From Brevibacterium sediminis (GTDB lineage: Bacteria > Actinomycetota > Actinomycetes > Actinomycetales > Brevibacteriaceae), in NCBI RefSeq assembly GCF_013623905.1, contig NZ_JABKDD010000005.1:186001-250000 (forward strand): a DNA stretch of 64,000 nucleotides. Reading direction: 5' to 3'. The notes under the pieces are model-generated. The model saw only the letters and a list, made by a program, of their open reading frames with translations, did not search any database and had not been told where the DNA came from. The position numbers and the translations under genes were made by a program. Of this stretch, positions 1-9,175 are shown in pieces; the stretch's first letter is position 1, and each line of letters starts with the position of its first letter.

Positions 1-863
1 CTGCAGCTGATCGCCTTGACGATCTGATAGCCCTCAAGTTCCTCCAGGGTTGTCTCAAGTTCGGTGTCTCGATCCAGGTCCGATTCGGCTACTTCCGCGC
101 TGGTGACAGCCTCTCCGTTCGAAACTTGCACAGGCATTGCGGTCTCAGAGGCTCCTAACGCAGTCTTCAGGCGATCATTCACCCTTTCATTGAGGAATTG
201 CTTCGCTGCTTTGGACACCAGCTGAGTGAACTGCGCCTTGGTGTCCTGAGTGAAGCGCCCTTCGTAGACGCGACTCGTGAATAGTCGCACGAACGCCTCG
301 TCGGGCTCCTTGAACTGCCCCGCAATTTCTCTCTTGATGGCTCCGACGTACTTCAGTTCTTCTGCCGCGCTCACCACCGAGTCGAGGTCGAACACTTCTT
401 TGGTCAACTTCTTGAGCTCCGGAACGATCGTCTCGTCGATCTCGTTGAGGTCGAGCACAAGGAACGGTCTGTCGTCCATTTTGTTCGGCGCATCGAGATC
501 GGTGTAGAAGTTATAGACCTCGCCGTTTGTGAGCACAGCAATCCGCGCATTTGTCACGGAGAAGTACCGGAACAGCTGGGAAGCGTGTTCGATCTTCAGC
601 GGCTCCGTCGATTTCTTGCACTCGATGAGGATCTGCACTTCGCCATCGCGCATGATGGCGTAGTCGACCTTCTCGTTCTTCTTCACTCCGACATCGGCAG
701 AGAACTCGGGCACTACCTCAAGCGGGTTGAAGATGTCGTAGCCCAAGATGGTTGAGATGAAAGGCATGATGAACGCATTCTTCGTTGCCTCTTCGGTCTG
801 AATCGCCTCTCGCTGGTTTCCAACCTTGGCAGCCAGGGCAGACAGTCGTTCTTCGAACTCCAT
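1..863 (-). CDS. HsdR N-terminal-type (PD-(D/E)XK) nuclease-domain protein, partial
   Basis: Translated by eye from the minus strand. It starts at ATG 863 behind a GGAGG site and stays open past the left edge, so the C-terminus is missing. About 287 residues are visible. The first 130 resemble the stand-alone HsdR N-terminal domain found in many restriction-type proteins: a VDYAIM segment followed by ILIECKK supplies the D...ExK residues of the PD-(D/E)XK nuclease fold. The later part is acidic and helical with no motif I recognise. Family members are usually annotated as type I restriction HsdR N-domain proteins without HsdM or HsdS. Neither of those is visible here, and the true partner may lie to the left. 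The fold is fairly sure; a restriction role is an inference. Confidence 0.7.
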   Translation of the reverse strand, partial: MEFEERLSALAAKVGNQREAIQTEEATKNAFIMPFISTILGYDIFNPLEVVPEFSADVGVKKNEKVDYAIMRDGEVQILIECKKSTEPLKIEHASQLFRYFSVTNARIAVLTNGEVYNFYTDLDAPNKMDDRPFLVLDLNEIDETIVPELKKLTKEVFDLDSVVSAAEELKYVGAIKREIAGQFKEPDEAFVRLFTSRVYEGRFTQDTKAQFTQLVSKAAKQFLNERVNDRLKTALGASETAMPVQVSNGEAVTSAEVAESDLDRDTELETTLEELEGYQIVKAISC

Positions 864-1074
864 TGTTCCTCCACAAATGCACTTCAGTGATAGTTTCGCA
901 ATTTCAGACTGTAGCCCGTGTGGAATGAAACCGGCGGCTCAGTCGTCCTTGGTATCGGCAAAGTTGTCAATCAGTTACCTACGCAGCCACCATCGGCTCA
1001 CGCACCCGCCCCAATCACTGACGCGATTGCGACGATCGCGACTCTTCCGATCGGACGATGAACCCAACTATTGA

Positions 1075-1107
1075 CAGTTGCCCCGCCGACGAACGACGGG
1101 GCAACTG
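1075..1107 (-). terminator. Hairpin terminator downstream of the MatC-type permease
   Basis: A perfect 11-bp inverted repeat (1075-1085 pairing with 1097-1107, 11-nt loop) lies about 30 bp past the permease stop codon. There is no long T-run after it on the minus strand, only a short mixed AT stretch. It probably ends the permease transcript before the upstream region of the nuclease gene. Confidence 0.6.
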
Positions 1108-1135
1108 CAGGCGACCAGCGACGAACTTGAGCGGC

Positions 1136-2614
1136 TCACCCCCAACCCGGAACGACGAAGATCAACCAAGTGACGATTGGTGCGATGACGACCATCGAGA
1201 AGCCCCACACCATGAGCTGCTTGAACACCCTGTCCCGCTGATCTTCCGGAGAGTTAGCGACGACGAGCGCCCCCGAGGTGGAGAACGGTGAGGAATCGAC
1301 CACCGAAGACGAGATCGCCAAAGCGATGATCAGCCCGATCTCGCCCACGCTGCCCGTGAGCAGGAACGGCACAGCCAGAGGAATGAGTGCGCCGAGGATG
1401 CCCGTCGTCGACGCGAAGGCAGAGACGACTGCGCCGATGAAACAGATGATCAGGGCCGCGAACAGCGGAGCTCCCATGCCGGCGACCTGCCCGCCGAGCC
1501 AATCGATCGTGCCCAAACGTTCCATGAGTTCGACATAGGTGACGATGCCGCAGATGAGAAGGACGGTCGGCCACGCGATCTTGCTCACCGCGCCCTTGCT
1601 GATGCGGGGAGAGAAGAACGAAATAATCACGGCGATGCTGATCGCGGTGAAGCCGACGTCCTGATTGAGCGGGGGCACGACCATGACCGCGAGAACGATG
1701 AGTCCGACAAGTGTGACGATGCGATTGAGATCGAGGGTGGTGACTTCGACATCCTCCTCGGTGTCCTTGACCATCGTCGTCTGGACAGACCGTCGAGCTG
1801 CCCTCCGCTCGGGGTCGTGATACGGCGCGGGCGAGCCGACCGATCCGCTGCCAGAACCGCCCACCCCGGCACCGCTTGAGCCGGACGTACCCGAGCTGCC
1901 GCTGCCACCGGTGCCGCTGCCGGAATCGGTGCCGTCGCCCTCGCCGGAGGTTCCGACGTTGACCAGTTCCCCGTCCTTGTCCTCGAGCCCATGTCCGAGG
2001 TCGCGCTTGCCCAGCAGCTCCCGCCCGCCGAAGAGGAAGAAGCAGACGAAGCCGAGGACGACGTTGAAGACGAAGGAGGCAAGGAAGAGCAGCAGAGGGC
2101 TGCCCGGTAGGTCATTGCGCTCGACGACCTGGTTGGTGATCGTGCCGAAGATGCTCAACGGCGAGAATCCACCCGCAGTCGCACCGTTGATGACCATCAG
2201 CCCCATGAGCAACGGCCGAATGCCGTACCGACGAGAGAAACCCATCCCCATCGGCGCGATGATCGCGATGGCTGCCGGCACCACCGAGCCGAAGCCGGAG
2301 AGAAGCGCCGTGACGACGAAGAACACCCACGGGATGAGCGCTATTCGGCCGCCGACAGCTTTGACGAGTATATGGACGATCCAGTCGACCGTCCCGTTGT
2401 CCTTCGCCAAGGCGAAGAGATAGGTCACGCCGACGAGGATGAGGAACAGATCCGCGGGGAAGCCAGACAGCAGAGTGTCGACGTCCTCTCCCAGGACAAA
2501 GGTTCCGAACAGGAAGGTCGCCATGAGCGCGAGCGCACCCATATGGACCGAAACAAAGGTGGCGATGACGAACAAAGCCACCAGGACGAGTATCGAAGCA
2601 ATTTCCAAAGACAC
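1136..2614 (-). CDS. MatC/SLC13-type dicarboxylate permease with Gly/Ser-rich linker
   Basis: A 492-aa polytopic membrane protein starting at GTG 2614 (AGGAG 6 nt upstream). Two hydrophobic halves of about 200 residues each carry the NGAT and SSSVVDSSPFSTSGA type segments typical of MatC/SLC13 carriers for malonate, succinate and related acids. Between the halves, roughly residues 215-265, is a long cytoplasmic linker made almost entirely of Gly, Ser, Asp and Thr, which is unusual for the family. The gene is divergent from the aminotransferase/dehydrogenase/CoA-transferase operon and probably imports that pathway's acid substrate. The family is fairly certain; the substrate is unknown. Confidence 0.8.
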   Translation of the reverse strand: MSLEIASILVLVALFVIATFVSVHMGALALMATFLFGTFVLGEDVDTLLSGFPADLFLILVGVTYLFALAKDNGTVDWIVHILVKAVGGRIALIPWVFFVVTALLSGFGSVVPAAIAIIAPMGMGFSRRYGIRPLLMGLMVINGATAGGFSPLSIFGTITNQVVERNDLPGSPLLLFLASFVFNVVLGFVCFFLFGGRELLGKRDLGHGLEDKDGELVNVGTSGEGDGTDSGSGTGGSGSSGTSGSSGAGVGGSGSGSVGSPAPYHDPERRAARRSVQTTMVKDTEEDVEVTTLDLNRIVTLVGLIVLAVMVVPPLNQDVGFTAISIAVIISFFSPRISKGAVSKIAWPTVLLICGIVTYVELMERLGTIDWLGGQVAGMGAPLFAALIICFIGAVVSAFASTTGILGALIPLAVPFLLTGSVGEIGLIIALAISSSVVDSSPFSTSGALVVANSPEDQRDRVFKQLMVWGFSMVVIAPIVTWLIFVVPGWG

Positions 2615-3021
2615 AATTCGCTCCTATGCGATGTGTTAATCAGTCGGAAACGACCCCATTGCCGCAACCGACATTCCACGATGTGGAAATCTTGCTGCTA
2701 CTTTATGAAAGTCTGCCCCGAGGAATTCCGAACCGTCAAGACCTCGACTTCACTTTCCCGAATAACAGGAGCATGTATACCAACCCGTGGTTTTCAAAGA
2801 AATCCTTTCGGCACAGAACAGCACAGAACTCCACGTCAGAAGCTCAGGGAAAATGGAATACCGAAATCCGAACTGGGCAGAAAAGGCTCAACTCGACCGG
2901 CGAGCAGAATGCCACAAATCTCCGTTCCGAATCCTGGAAAAGGCATTTTTCTCTCGAAACCATTGTGGTAGCGTCAAATGAAAGTGATGTACCGCATCGT
3001 GGAATCAGAGAGGATTCTTCA
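2615..3021. promoter_or_regulatory. 407-bp divergent control region with inverted repeat
   Basis: The gap between the permease (minus) and aminotransferase (plus) is AT-richer than the flanking genes and has no convincing gene of its own. The long in-frame extension of the aminotransferase ORF back to 2626 looks non-coding. The clearest signal is an inverted repeat, TTCCAC-GAT-GTGGAA, at 2674-2688. It resembles a dimeric repressor site placed to control the permease, the operon, or both. No regulator gene lies next to it, so the binding protein is unknown. No further hairpin stands out. Confidence 0.45.
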
Positions 3022-4185
3022 ATGACAATCAGCGGACGGCATTTCCTTCAGATTCCGGGACCCAGCAATGTTCCGGACAGCGTTCTCCACGCCATCTCCA
3101 TGCCCACGATCGACCATCGCGGACCGGCATTCAAAGAACTCTTCAGCCATGTGCTCACAGGCATGGCCGACGTCTTCGGCACCTCGAACCAGGTCGTCAT
3201 CTACCCGGCCACGGGAACCGGAGCCTGGGAAGCCGCACTGGTCAACACCCTCAACCCCGGCGATGAGATCCTCTGTTTCGAAACCGGGCATTTCTCTTCA
3301 CTGTGGAAGACGATGGCCGAGAAATGGGGACTCAAACCCACAGTCATCGCCGGCGACTGGCGCACCGGCGCCGATCCGCAGAAGATCGGTGAGGCCCTCG
3401 CCGCCGACACCGATCATCGCTTCAAAGCCGTATGCGTCGTCCACAACGAGACCTCGACCGGCGTCACGAGCCGCATACCCGAGATCCGCGCGGCCATCGA
3501 CGCCGCAGACCACCCGGCCCTGTTCATGGTCGACACGATCTCCTCGCTCGGTTCGGTCGACTACCGTCACGACGAGTGGGGCGTCGATGTCACCGTCTCC
3601 GGTTCGCAGAAGGGCCTCATGCTCCCACCAGGACTGTCCTTCAATGCTGTGAGCGACAAGGCCTTAGAGGCCCACGAAACCTCGACCCTGCCGAAGTCCG
3701 TCTGGAACTGGACGGAGATGCTCGCCGCCGGCAGAAACGGGATGACTCCCTACACCCCGAACACGAACATCCTCTACGGCCTCAAGGAATCCCTGCGGCT
3801 GCTCAACGAGGAAGGTCTCGACAACGTCTTCGCCCGACACATCCGCTTCGGCGAAGCGACCCGAGCCGCAGTCGAAGCCTGGGGCTTGGAAGTGCTGTGC
3901 ACGAACGAGAGCGAATACTCCCCCGTCCTCACCGCCGTCGTCATGCCCGAAGGGCACGACGCAGACGAGTTGAGAAAGATCATCCTCGACCGCTTCGACA
4001 TGTCTCTGGGGGCGGGCCTGTCCAAACTCCAGGGGACGGTCTTCCGAATCGGCCACCTCGGCGATCTCAACGATCTCACCCTCGCCGGAACCCTCGCGGG
4101 CGTCCAGATGGGACTGCAGCTGGCGGGAGTGAAGGTCGACCCGGCAGGCCTCGGAGCCGCCCTCGACATCCTCCGCGAGAGCTGA
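3022..4185 (+). CDS. Class V PLP aminotransferase, serine/alanine-glyoxylate type
   Basis: A 387-aa protein. I chose ATG 3022 because GAGAGGA ends 8 nt before it and the family N-terminus (IPGPSNVP, then DHRG) begins at once; the ORF extends further upstream without family-like sequence. The PLP lysine is K197 in SGSQKG, preceded by MVDTISSLGS, with the aspartate that contacts the pyridine nitrogen. Relatives include serine-glyoxylate, alanine-glyoxylate and aspartate-glyoxylate (BhcA-like) aminotransferases, which transfer an amino group to glyoxylate. It is first in an operon with a 2-hydroxyacid dehydrogenase, a CoA-transferase and an enoyl-CoA hydratase. Together these suggest conversion of an amino or hydroxy acid to an acyl-CoA. 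The exact amino donor cannot be read from the sequence. Confidence 0.85.
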   Translation: MTISGRHFLQIPGPSNVPDSVLHAISMPTIDHRGPAFKELFSHVLTGMADVFGTSNQVVIYPATGTGAWEAALVNTLNPGDEILCFETGHFSSLWKTMAEKWGLKPTVIAGDWRTGADPQKIGEALAADTDHRFKAVCVVHNETSTGVTSRIPEIRAAIDAADHPALFMVDTISSLGSVDYRHDEWGVDVTVSGSQKGLMLPPGLSFNAVSDKALEAHETSTLPKSVWNWTEMLAAGRNGMTPYTPNTNILYGLKESLRLLNEEGLDNVFARHIRFGEATRAAVEAWGLEVLCTNESEYSPVLTAVVMPEGHDADELRKIILDRFDMSLGAGLSKLQGTVFRIGHLGDLNDLTLAGTLAGVQMGLQLAGVKVDPAGLGAALDILRES

Positions 4186-4192
4186 GCTCACC

Positions 4193-7147
4193 ATGAGCGC
4201 TGACACGACTGCTGACACGAACACGGACGTCACCGACGTCGTCACCGATCTCACCCGCAGCATCGCAGGCACCGTAGACACCTCGCCCCGCCGGCTGGCC
4301 GAATATGCCGTCGACGCGTCGAATTACCGAGTGGTCCCACAGGTCGTCGCCTTCCCGAAGTCCACGGCCGACGTCGTCTCGGTCCTCGATGTGGCCAGGT
4401 CGCATCGGGTGCCCATCACCTCCCGCGGCGGCGGCACCTCACAGGCCGGCAACTCGATCGGAACCGGGATCGTCATCGACTTCTCCCGCCACCTCAACCA
4501 CATCCTCGACATCGACCCGACGGCGAAGACCGCCCGAGTCGAACCGGGTGTGCTCATGAGCGAGCTGCAGAAGGCCGGGAAACCGCACGGGCTGACCTTC
4601 GGACCCGATCCCTCGACGAAGAACCGGGCGACGATCGCGGGCATGATCGGCAACAACTCCTGCGGACCGCACGCGATCTCGGCCGGGCGCACCGTCGACA
4701 ACATCGTCGAGATGACAGCCATCGACGGCACCGGCCGCTCGTTCCTCGCCGGCGCTGGGCTCGATCCCATTCCCGGACTCGCCGAGGTGGCCGGCCGTCA
4801 CCTCGGAGTCATCCGCACCGAGTTCGGCCGGTTCAGCCGCCAGGCCTCGGCCTATGCGATGGAGCATCTGCTCCCGGAGAACGGCCCGAACCTCGCGAAG
4901 TTTCTCGTCGGCAGCGAAGGCACACTGTCGACGATCACCGAGGCGGTCGTCAGCCTCGGCGATCTTCCGAACTCACCCACGGTGCTCGTCCTCGGCTACC
5001 CGGACATGTTCGAAGCCGCCGATGCCGTCCCCCGGGTGCTGCCCCACGGCCCGCTCGCCGTCGAAGGCATCGACTCGCGGCTCATGGACATGGTCCGCAA
5101 CCACAAGGGCAAGGATGCCGTGCCCGAACTGCCGGCGGGCAAGGGCTGGCTGCTCATCGAGGTCGCCGGCGCCACCGCGGACGAAGCCGTCGCGAATGCC
5201 CAGGTCATTGCCGCCGATGCCGACACCGATCACTTCCGTATCCTGCCCGCCGGCAAAGAGGCAAGCACCCTGTGGGGCATCCGCGCCGATGCCGGCGGAC
5301 TGGCCGGACGCACCGAAGACGGCGACCCCGCCTGGACCGGATGGGAGGACGCCGCGGTCCCGCCCGAGGTGCTCGGCGACTACCTGCGGGACCAGGACGA
5401 GCTGATGGCCTCCTACGGAATCCGCGGCCTGCCCTACGGGCACTTCGGAGACGGCTGCGTACACATGCGCACGGACTTCCCCTTCGACCGCCCCGACGGC
5501 GTCGAGGTCTTCCGCGACTTCGTCATGGAGGCCGGACGTCTCGTCACGAAATACGGCGGATCCGCCTCCGGCGAGCACGGCGATGGGCGAGCCAGGTCCG
5601 AACTCCTCAGCCTTCAGCACTCGGATGAAGCGATCGCCGCCCTCGGCGAGGTCAAACGGCTCTTCGACCCGAACAGCCTGCTCAATCCGGGCATCATCGT
5701 CGACCCGCTGCCGATCATCTCCGACCTGCGCAGGCCGCAGTCGATCTCGATCGGCACGGCCGGCGGTTTCTCCTTCGCTCACGACAAAGGCAGCTTCACG
5801 AACGCCGTCCACCGCTGCGTGGGCGTCGGCAAATGCCGTGCCGACACGTCCGGGTCCGGCGGGTTCATGTGCCCGTCGTATCTGGCGACGAAAGATGAGA
5901 AGGACTCCACCCGCGGTCGCGCCCGGGTCCTCCAAGAGGTGACCAACGGAGGCCTGATCAACGCATTCGACAGCGCCGAGGTGGCCGAGTCCCTCGACTT
6001 GTGCTTGAGCTGCAAGGCCTGTTCGTCCGACTGTCCGGCCGGAGTCGACATGGCCCAGTACAAATCTGAGGTGCTCCACCGCACCTATCGCGGCAGGCTC
6101 CGTCCCCTCGCGCACTATTCGCTCGGCTGGCTGCCCACCTGGGGCCGCCTGCTCACCGCCGTGCCCGGAGTCAGCGCCGTGGCGAACGCGGCGCTGGGGT
6201 TCCGTCCCCTGGCCAAGCTCGTCCTGACCGGCGGCGGGATGGACCCCCGCCGGAAGATGGTCCGGTTCAATGATCGCCGGTTCTCCCGCTGGGCGAAGTC
6301 CCGCATCTCCCCCGCCGAGGCGCGCGATGCCTCAGCGGCGGATCGCGACGCCCTCATCGCCGACGAATACGTGAGCACCTCCCAGACTGAGAAGAAACAG
6401 GTCCTGCTGTGGGCGGATTCGTTCACCGAATACCTCTCTGATGCCGGGGCCAGGACGGCCGTCGACCTGCTGGAATCGACCGGATTCGAAATCCTCCTGC
6501 CGGAGCAGCAAGCCTGCTGCGGGCTCACGCTCATCTCCACCGGACAGCTCGACGCGGCGAAGCGGAAGCTCGAATCGACGATGGAGATCCTCGATCCCTA
6601 CGCCCGGAAGGGCATTCCGATCGTCGGCATCGAACCGAGCTGCACCGCGGTGCTGCGCAGCGACCTCGGCGATCTCTTCCCCGATGACGAACGGGCTCGC
6701 CGGATCGCGGTGGCCACCTCGACGCTGGCCGAGGTCCTCGTCGACGCGAAGCTCGACGTTCCCGATCTCACGGGACGCACCGTCGTCGTCCAACCGCACT
6801 GCCACCAGCATTCGGTCATGGGCTTCGCCGCGGACCGCGCTCTCCTCGAGCGGACCGGTGCGACCGTGCGCGAACTTGCCGGCTGCTGCGGTCTGGCCGG
6901 GAACTTCGGTATGGAGGCCGGCCATTACGAGACTTCGGTGGCGGTGGCCGAGAACGCTCTGCTGCCGGCCCTGCGGGATGCGCCGGCGGATTCGATCTAC
7001 CTGGCCGACGGGTTCTCCTGCCGCACTCAGGCGGCGGACCTCGCGAACGTGAACGGCATGACGCTTCCGCAGCTGCTCACCGGCGAGGCGTCGAAGCCCG
7101 GGCATTCGGCCCGCCCCTCCCGCCTGCCCGAAGCCGCCGAAGCGTGA
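4193..7147 (+). CDS. FAD-linked, Fe-S-containing D-2-hydroxyacid (D-lactate type) dehydrogenase
   Basis: 984 residues. A PCMH-type FAD domain near the N-terminus has the SRGGGTSQAGNS loop at about residues 77-88. It is followed by an FAD-oxidase C-terminal domain with GHFGDG near 415 and GEHGDGRARSE near 457. The C-terminal third holds a ferredoxin-like part (CVGVGKC near 541, CLSCKACSSDCPAG near 603) and two CCG domains (CCG near 774 and 897). This architecture belongs to single-chain D-lactate, D-2-hydroxyglutarate and glycolate-type dehydrogenases that pass electrons to the respiratory chain. It begins 7 nt after the aminotransferase stop, so the two are co-transcribed. With a glyoxylate-type aminotransferase next door, oxidation of a 2-hydroxyacid to its 2-oxoacid is a reasonable role; the substrate is unproven. 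Confidence 0.85.
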   Translation: MSADTTADTNTDVTDVVTDLTRSIAGTVDTSPRRLAEYAVDASNYRVVPQVVAFPKSTADVVSVLDVARSHRVPITSRGGGTSQAGNSIGTGIVIDFSRHLNHILDIDPTAKTARVEPGVLMSELQKAGKPHGLTFGPDPSTKNRATIAGMIGNNSCGPHAISAGRTVDNIVEMTAIDGTGRSFLAGAGLDPIPGLAEVAGRHLGVIRTEFGRFSRQASAYAMEHLLPENGPNLAKFLVGSEGTLSTITEAVVSLGDLPNSPTVLVLGYPDMFEAADAVPRVLPHGPLAVEGIDSRLMDMVRNHKGKDAVPELPAGKGWLLIEVAGATADEAVANAQVIAADADTDHFRILPAGKEASTLWGIRADAGGLAGRTEDGDPAWTGWEDAAVPPEVLGDYLRDQDELMASYGIRGLPYGHFGDGCVHMRTDFPFDRPDGVEVFRDFVMEAGRLVTKYGGSASGEHGDGRARSELLSLQHSDEAIAALGEVKRLFDPNSLLNPGIIVDPLPIISDLRRPQSISIGTAGGFSFAHDKGSFTNAVHRCVGVGKCRADTSGSGGFMCPSYLATKDEKDSTRGRARVLQEVTNGGLINAFDSAEVAESLDLCLSCKACSSDCPAGVDMAQYKSEVLHRTYRGRLRPLAHYSLGWLPTWGRLLTAVPGVSAVANAALGFRPLAKLVLTGGGMDPRRKMVRFNDRRFSRWAKSRISPAEARDASAADRDALIADEYVSTSQTEKKQVLLWADSFTEYLSDAGARTAVDLLESTGFEILLPEQQACCGLTLISTGQLDAAKRKLESTMEILDPYARKGIPIVGIEPSCTAVLRSDLGDLFPDDERARRIAVATSTLAEVLVDAKLDVPDLTGRTVVVQPHCHQHSVMGFAADRALLERTGATVRELAGCCGLAGNFGMEAGHYETSVAVAENALLPALRDAPADSIYLADGFSCRTQAADLANVNGMTLPQLLTGEASKPGHSARPSRLPEAAEA

Positions 7148-7178
7148 TTGCACAGACCAACCGATCAGAGAGGACGCA

Positions 7179-8408
7179 ATGAGTGACGACTCAGCACCAG
7201 GACCGCTGTCGGGGGTGACCGTGCTCGAGCTCGGCGTGTTCATCGCCGGGCCATACGCGACGATGCAGCTGGCCGATATGGGCGCGCGCGTCATCAAGAT
7301 CGAACCGCCGGGCGGCGATCCGATGCGCGCTTTGGGGCCCTTCGTCGACGGCGAATCGAGCCCGTTCATCCGGCTCAACCGAAACAAGGAATCGATCGTC
7401 CTCGACCTCAAATCCGACGCAGGCCGAGCCGGCCTGCACTCCCTGCTCGCCGAGGCGGATGTCCTCGTGGAGAACATGCGACCCGGGGCGCTGACAAAGA
7501 TGGGCTTCGGATACGAGGATCTGCGCGAGGATCATCCCGATCTCATCTACGCCTCCGCCTCGGGGTGGGGTCAGGACGGTCCGCTGGCTCCCCTGGCCGG
7601 CCTCGACATCATGGCGCAGGCCCGATCGGGGCTGATGAGCATCACCGGATTCCCCGATCAGCCGCCGGCGAAGATCGGAGTGCCGATCTCTGACCTCTCG
7701 ACCGCGCTCTACGTCGCGCTCGGCATCGTCTCCGCCCTCTATGAACGGCGCGATTCCGGGCAGGGGCAGTACCTCGATGTCTCCCTCTTCGAGTCCGCCG
7801 TATCCCTGGCGGTGTGGGAGGCCGGCGGGTACTTCGGTGCCGGGACGGTGAGTCGTCCGAACGGTTCGGCTCATCAGGCGCAGGCGCCGTATCAGGCGAT
7901 CGAGGTCGGCGACGGCTTCGTCACCATCGGTGCGAACACTCCGGCCACGTGGACGCGGTTCTGCTCGGCCTTCGACCTCGCCGATCTCGAGCATCACCCG
8001 AAGTACGCCGAGCCAGCACTGCGGTTTGCCAACCGAGAGGCCCTCATCGCCGTCATCGAGGATCGGCTGCGCGCCCGCACCATCGCGGAGGTGGTCGAGG
8101 AGATGAATCGCGTGGGTGTCCCGGCCGCACCGATCAACGACTACGAGCAGGTCTTCACCGACGCTCACCTGCAGCAGCGGAACTTCTTCTGGGCCTCCCA
8201 GCACCCCCGCCTCGGCGAGGTGACGCAGCTGGGCAATCCGATGCGCTTCTCCCGTTCGCAGCTGACCCACGGTCCGGCCGGACCGTCGCTCGGTGCGGAC
8301 ACCGACCGGGTGCTCGCGGAGTTCGCGGGCAGTACCGGGACGGCCGGGTCCGACTCGGACTCCGCCCCTGCCGGAACCGACACCATCACCGAGGAGGTCC
8401 GGTCATGA
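7179..8408 (+). CDS. CaiB/BaiF family III CoA-transferase
   Basis: 409 aa, ATG behind GAGAGGACG. It shows the family N-terminus (VLELGVFIAGPYATMQLADMG), then VIKIEPP, LNRNKESIVLDLKS and VENMRPGAL. The region LDIMAQARSGLM and the later GVPISDL supply the expected active-site aspartate environment. Such enzymes move CoA from a donor acyl-CoA to a free carboxylic acid. It overlaps the following enoyl-CoA hydratase by 4 bp (ATGA), so the two are translationally coupled and the acyl-CoA made here is probably the hydratase substrate. The last 40 residues are a low-complexity Ser/Asp/Ala tail. Acid specificity unknown. Confidence 0.88.
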   Translation: MSDDSAPGPLSGVTVLELGVFIAGPYATMQLADMGARVIKIEPPGGDPMRALGPFVDGESSPFIRLNRNKESIVLDLKSDAGRAGLHSLLAEADVLVENMRPGALTKMGFGYEDLREDHPDLIYASASGWGQDGPLAPLAGLDIMAQARSGLMSITGFPDQPPAKIGVPISDLSTALYVALGIVSALYERRDSGQGQYLDVSLFESAVSLAVWEAGGYFGAGTVSRPNGSAHQAQAPYQAIEVGDGFVTIGANTPATWTRFCSAFDLADLEHHPKYAEPALRFANREALIAVIEDRLRARTIAEVVEEMNRVGVPAAPINDYEQVFTDAHLQQRNFFWASQHPRLGEVTQLGNPMRFSRSQLTHGPAGPSLGADTDRVLAEFAGSTGTAGSDSDSAPAGTDTITEEVRS

Positions 8409-9169
8409 GCGATCAGGTGATCACCGAGGTCGTCGGACGCACCCTTCGCGTCACGTTCAACCGTCCCGAGGCGCGCAATGCGATGACGTTCGAGATGTAC
8501 CAGAAGCTCGCCGAGGCGGCCGCCCAGGTCGACGCGAATCCTGATCTGCGTGCCCTCGTCCTCCGTGGAGCCGGGGGCCGAGCCTTCGTGGCCGGCACGG
8601 ACATCGCGCAGTTCCGGGGGTTCACCGGTGAGGACGGAGTCGCGTACGAGCAGCGCATCGACGAGGTGCTCGGGGCTCTGGCTGCGGTCGACAAACCGGT
8701 CATCGCCGTCATCGACGGCCACTGTGTGGGCGGAGGTCTGGGGATCGCGTGCTGCGCGGATGTGCGGATCGGATCGACCGCCTCGGCGTTCTCCGTCCCC
8801 ATCGCCCGCACCTTGGGCAACACTCTCTCGGCGAACACGTTGCGCCGGTTGGTCCGGGCGTTCGGGGAACCGCGGACCGCGTCGATGCTCATCACCGCTC
8901 GGAAGGTCGACGCGCAGGCAGCGCTGGACTCGGGGTTCCTCACCGCGGTCGCCGAGGATCTCGACGCCGAAGCCGAAGCACTCATCGAGCGGGTCGTTTC
9001 CGGGGCACCGCTGACGCAGTGGGCGATCAAGGAGAACCTCCGCCGGCTGGGTGCCGGCGGACCCGTCGACGATGCGGATGTCATCGCGAAGGTCTACGGC
9101 AGCCAGGATTTCGCGAACGCCGTCGAAGGATTCCTCACCAAGACCCCGGTGGAGTGGACCGGGGAGTAA
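8405..9169 (+). CDS. Enoyl-CoA hydratase/isomerase (crotonase family)
   Basis: 254 aa starting at the ATG that overlaps the CoA-transferase stop codon. The start at 8405 is supported by this coupling and by the usual N-terminus leading to VTFNRPEARNAM. The oxyanion-hole segments are FVAGTDIAQF and CVGGGLGIACCADVRI. The catalytic glutamates of classical hydratases are not obvious near IARTLGNTLS, so it may be an isomerase, a lyase or a hydratase with altered chemistry. It is last in the operon beginning with the class V aminotransferase and ends 6 bp from a convergent gene. Family sure, reaction uncertain. Confidence 0.85.
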   Translation: MSDQVITEVVGRTLRVTFNRPEARNAMTFEMYQKLAEAAAQVDANPDLRALVLRGAGGRAFVAGTDIAQFRGFTGEDGVAYEQRIDEVLGALAAVDKPVIAVIDGHCVGGGLGIACCADVRIGSTASAFSVPIARTLGNTLSANTLRRLVRAFGEPRTASMLITARKVDAQAALDSGFLTAVAEDLDAEAEALIERVVSGAPLTQWAIKENLRRLGAGGPVDDADVIAKVYGSQDFANAVEGFLTKTPVEWTGE

Positions 9170-9175
9170 GTCGGT

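Noticed and set aside
2626..3021. N-terminal extension of the class V aminotransferase
   Set aside because: The extension has no family sequence and lies in an AT-rich promoter region; ATG 3022 has a good ribosome site.
4973..6115. 380-aa minus-strand open frame
   Set aside because: Antisense of the FAD/Fe-S dehydrogenase.
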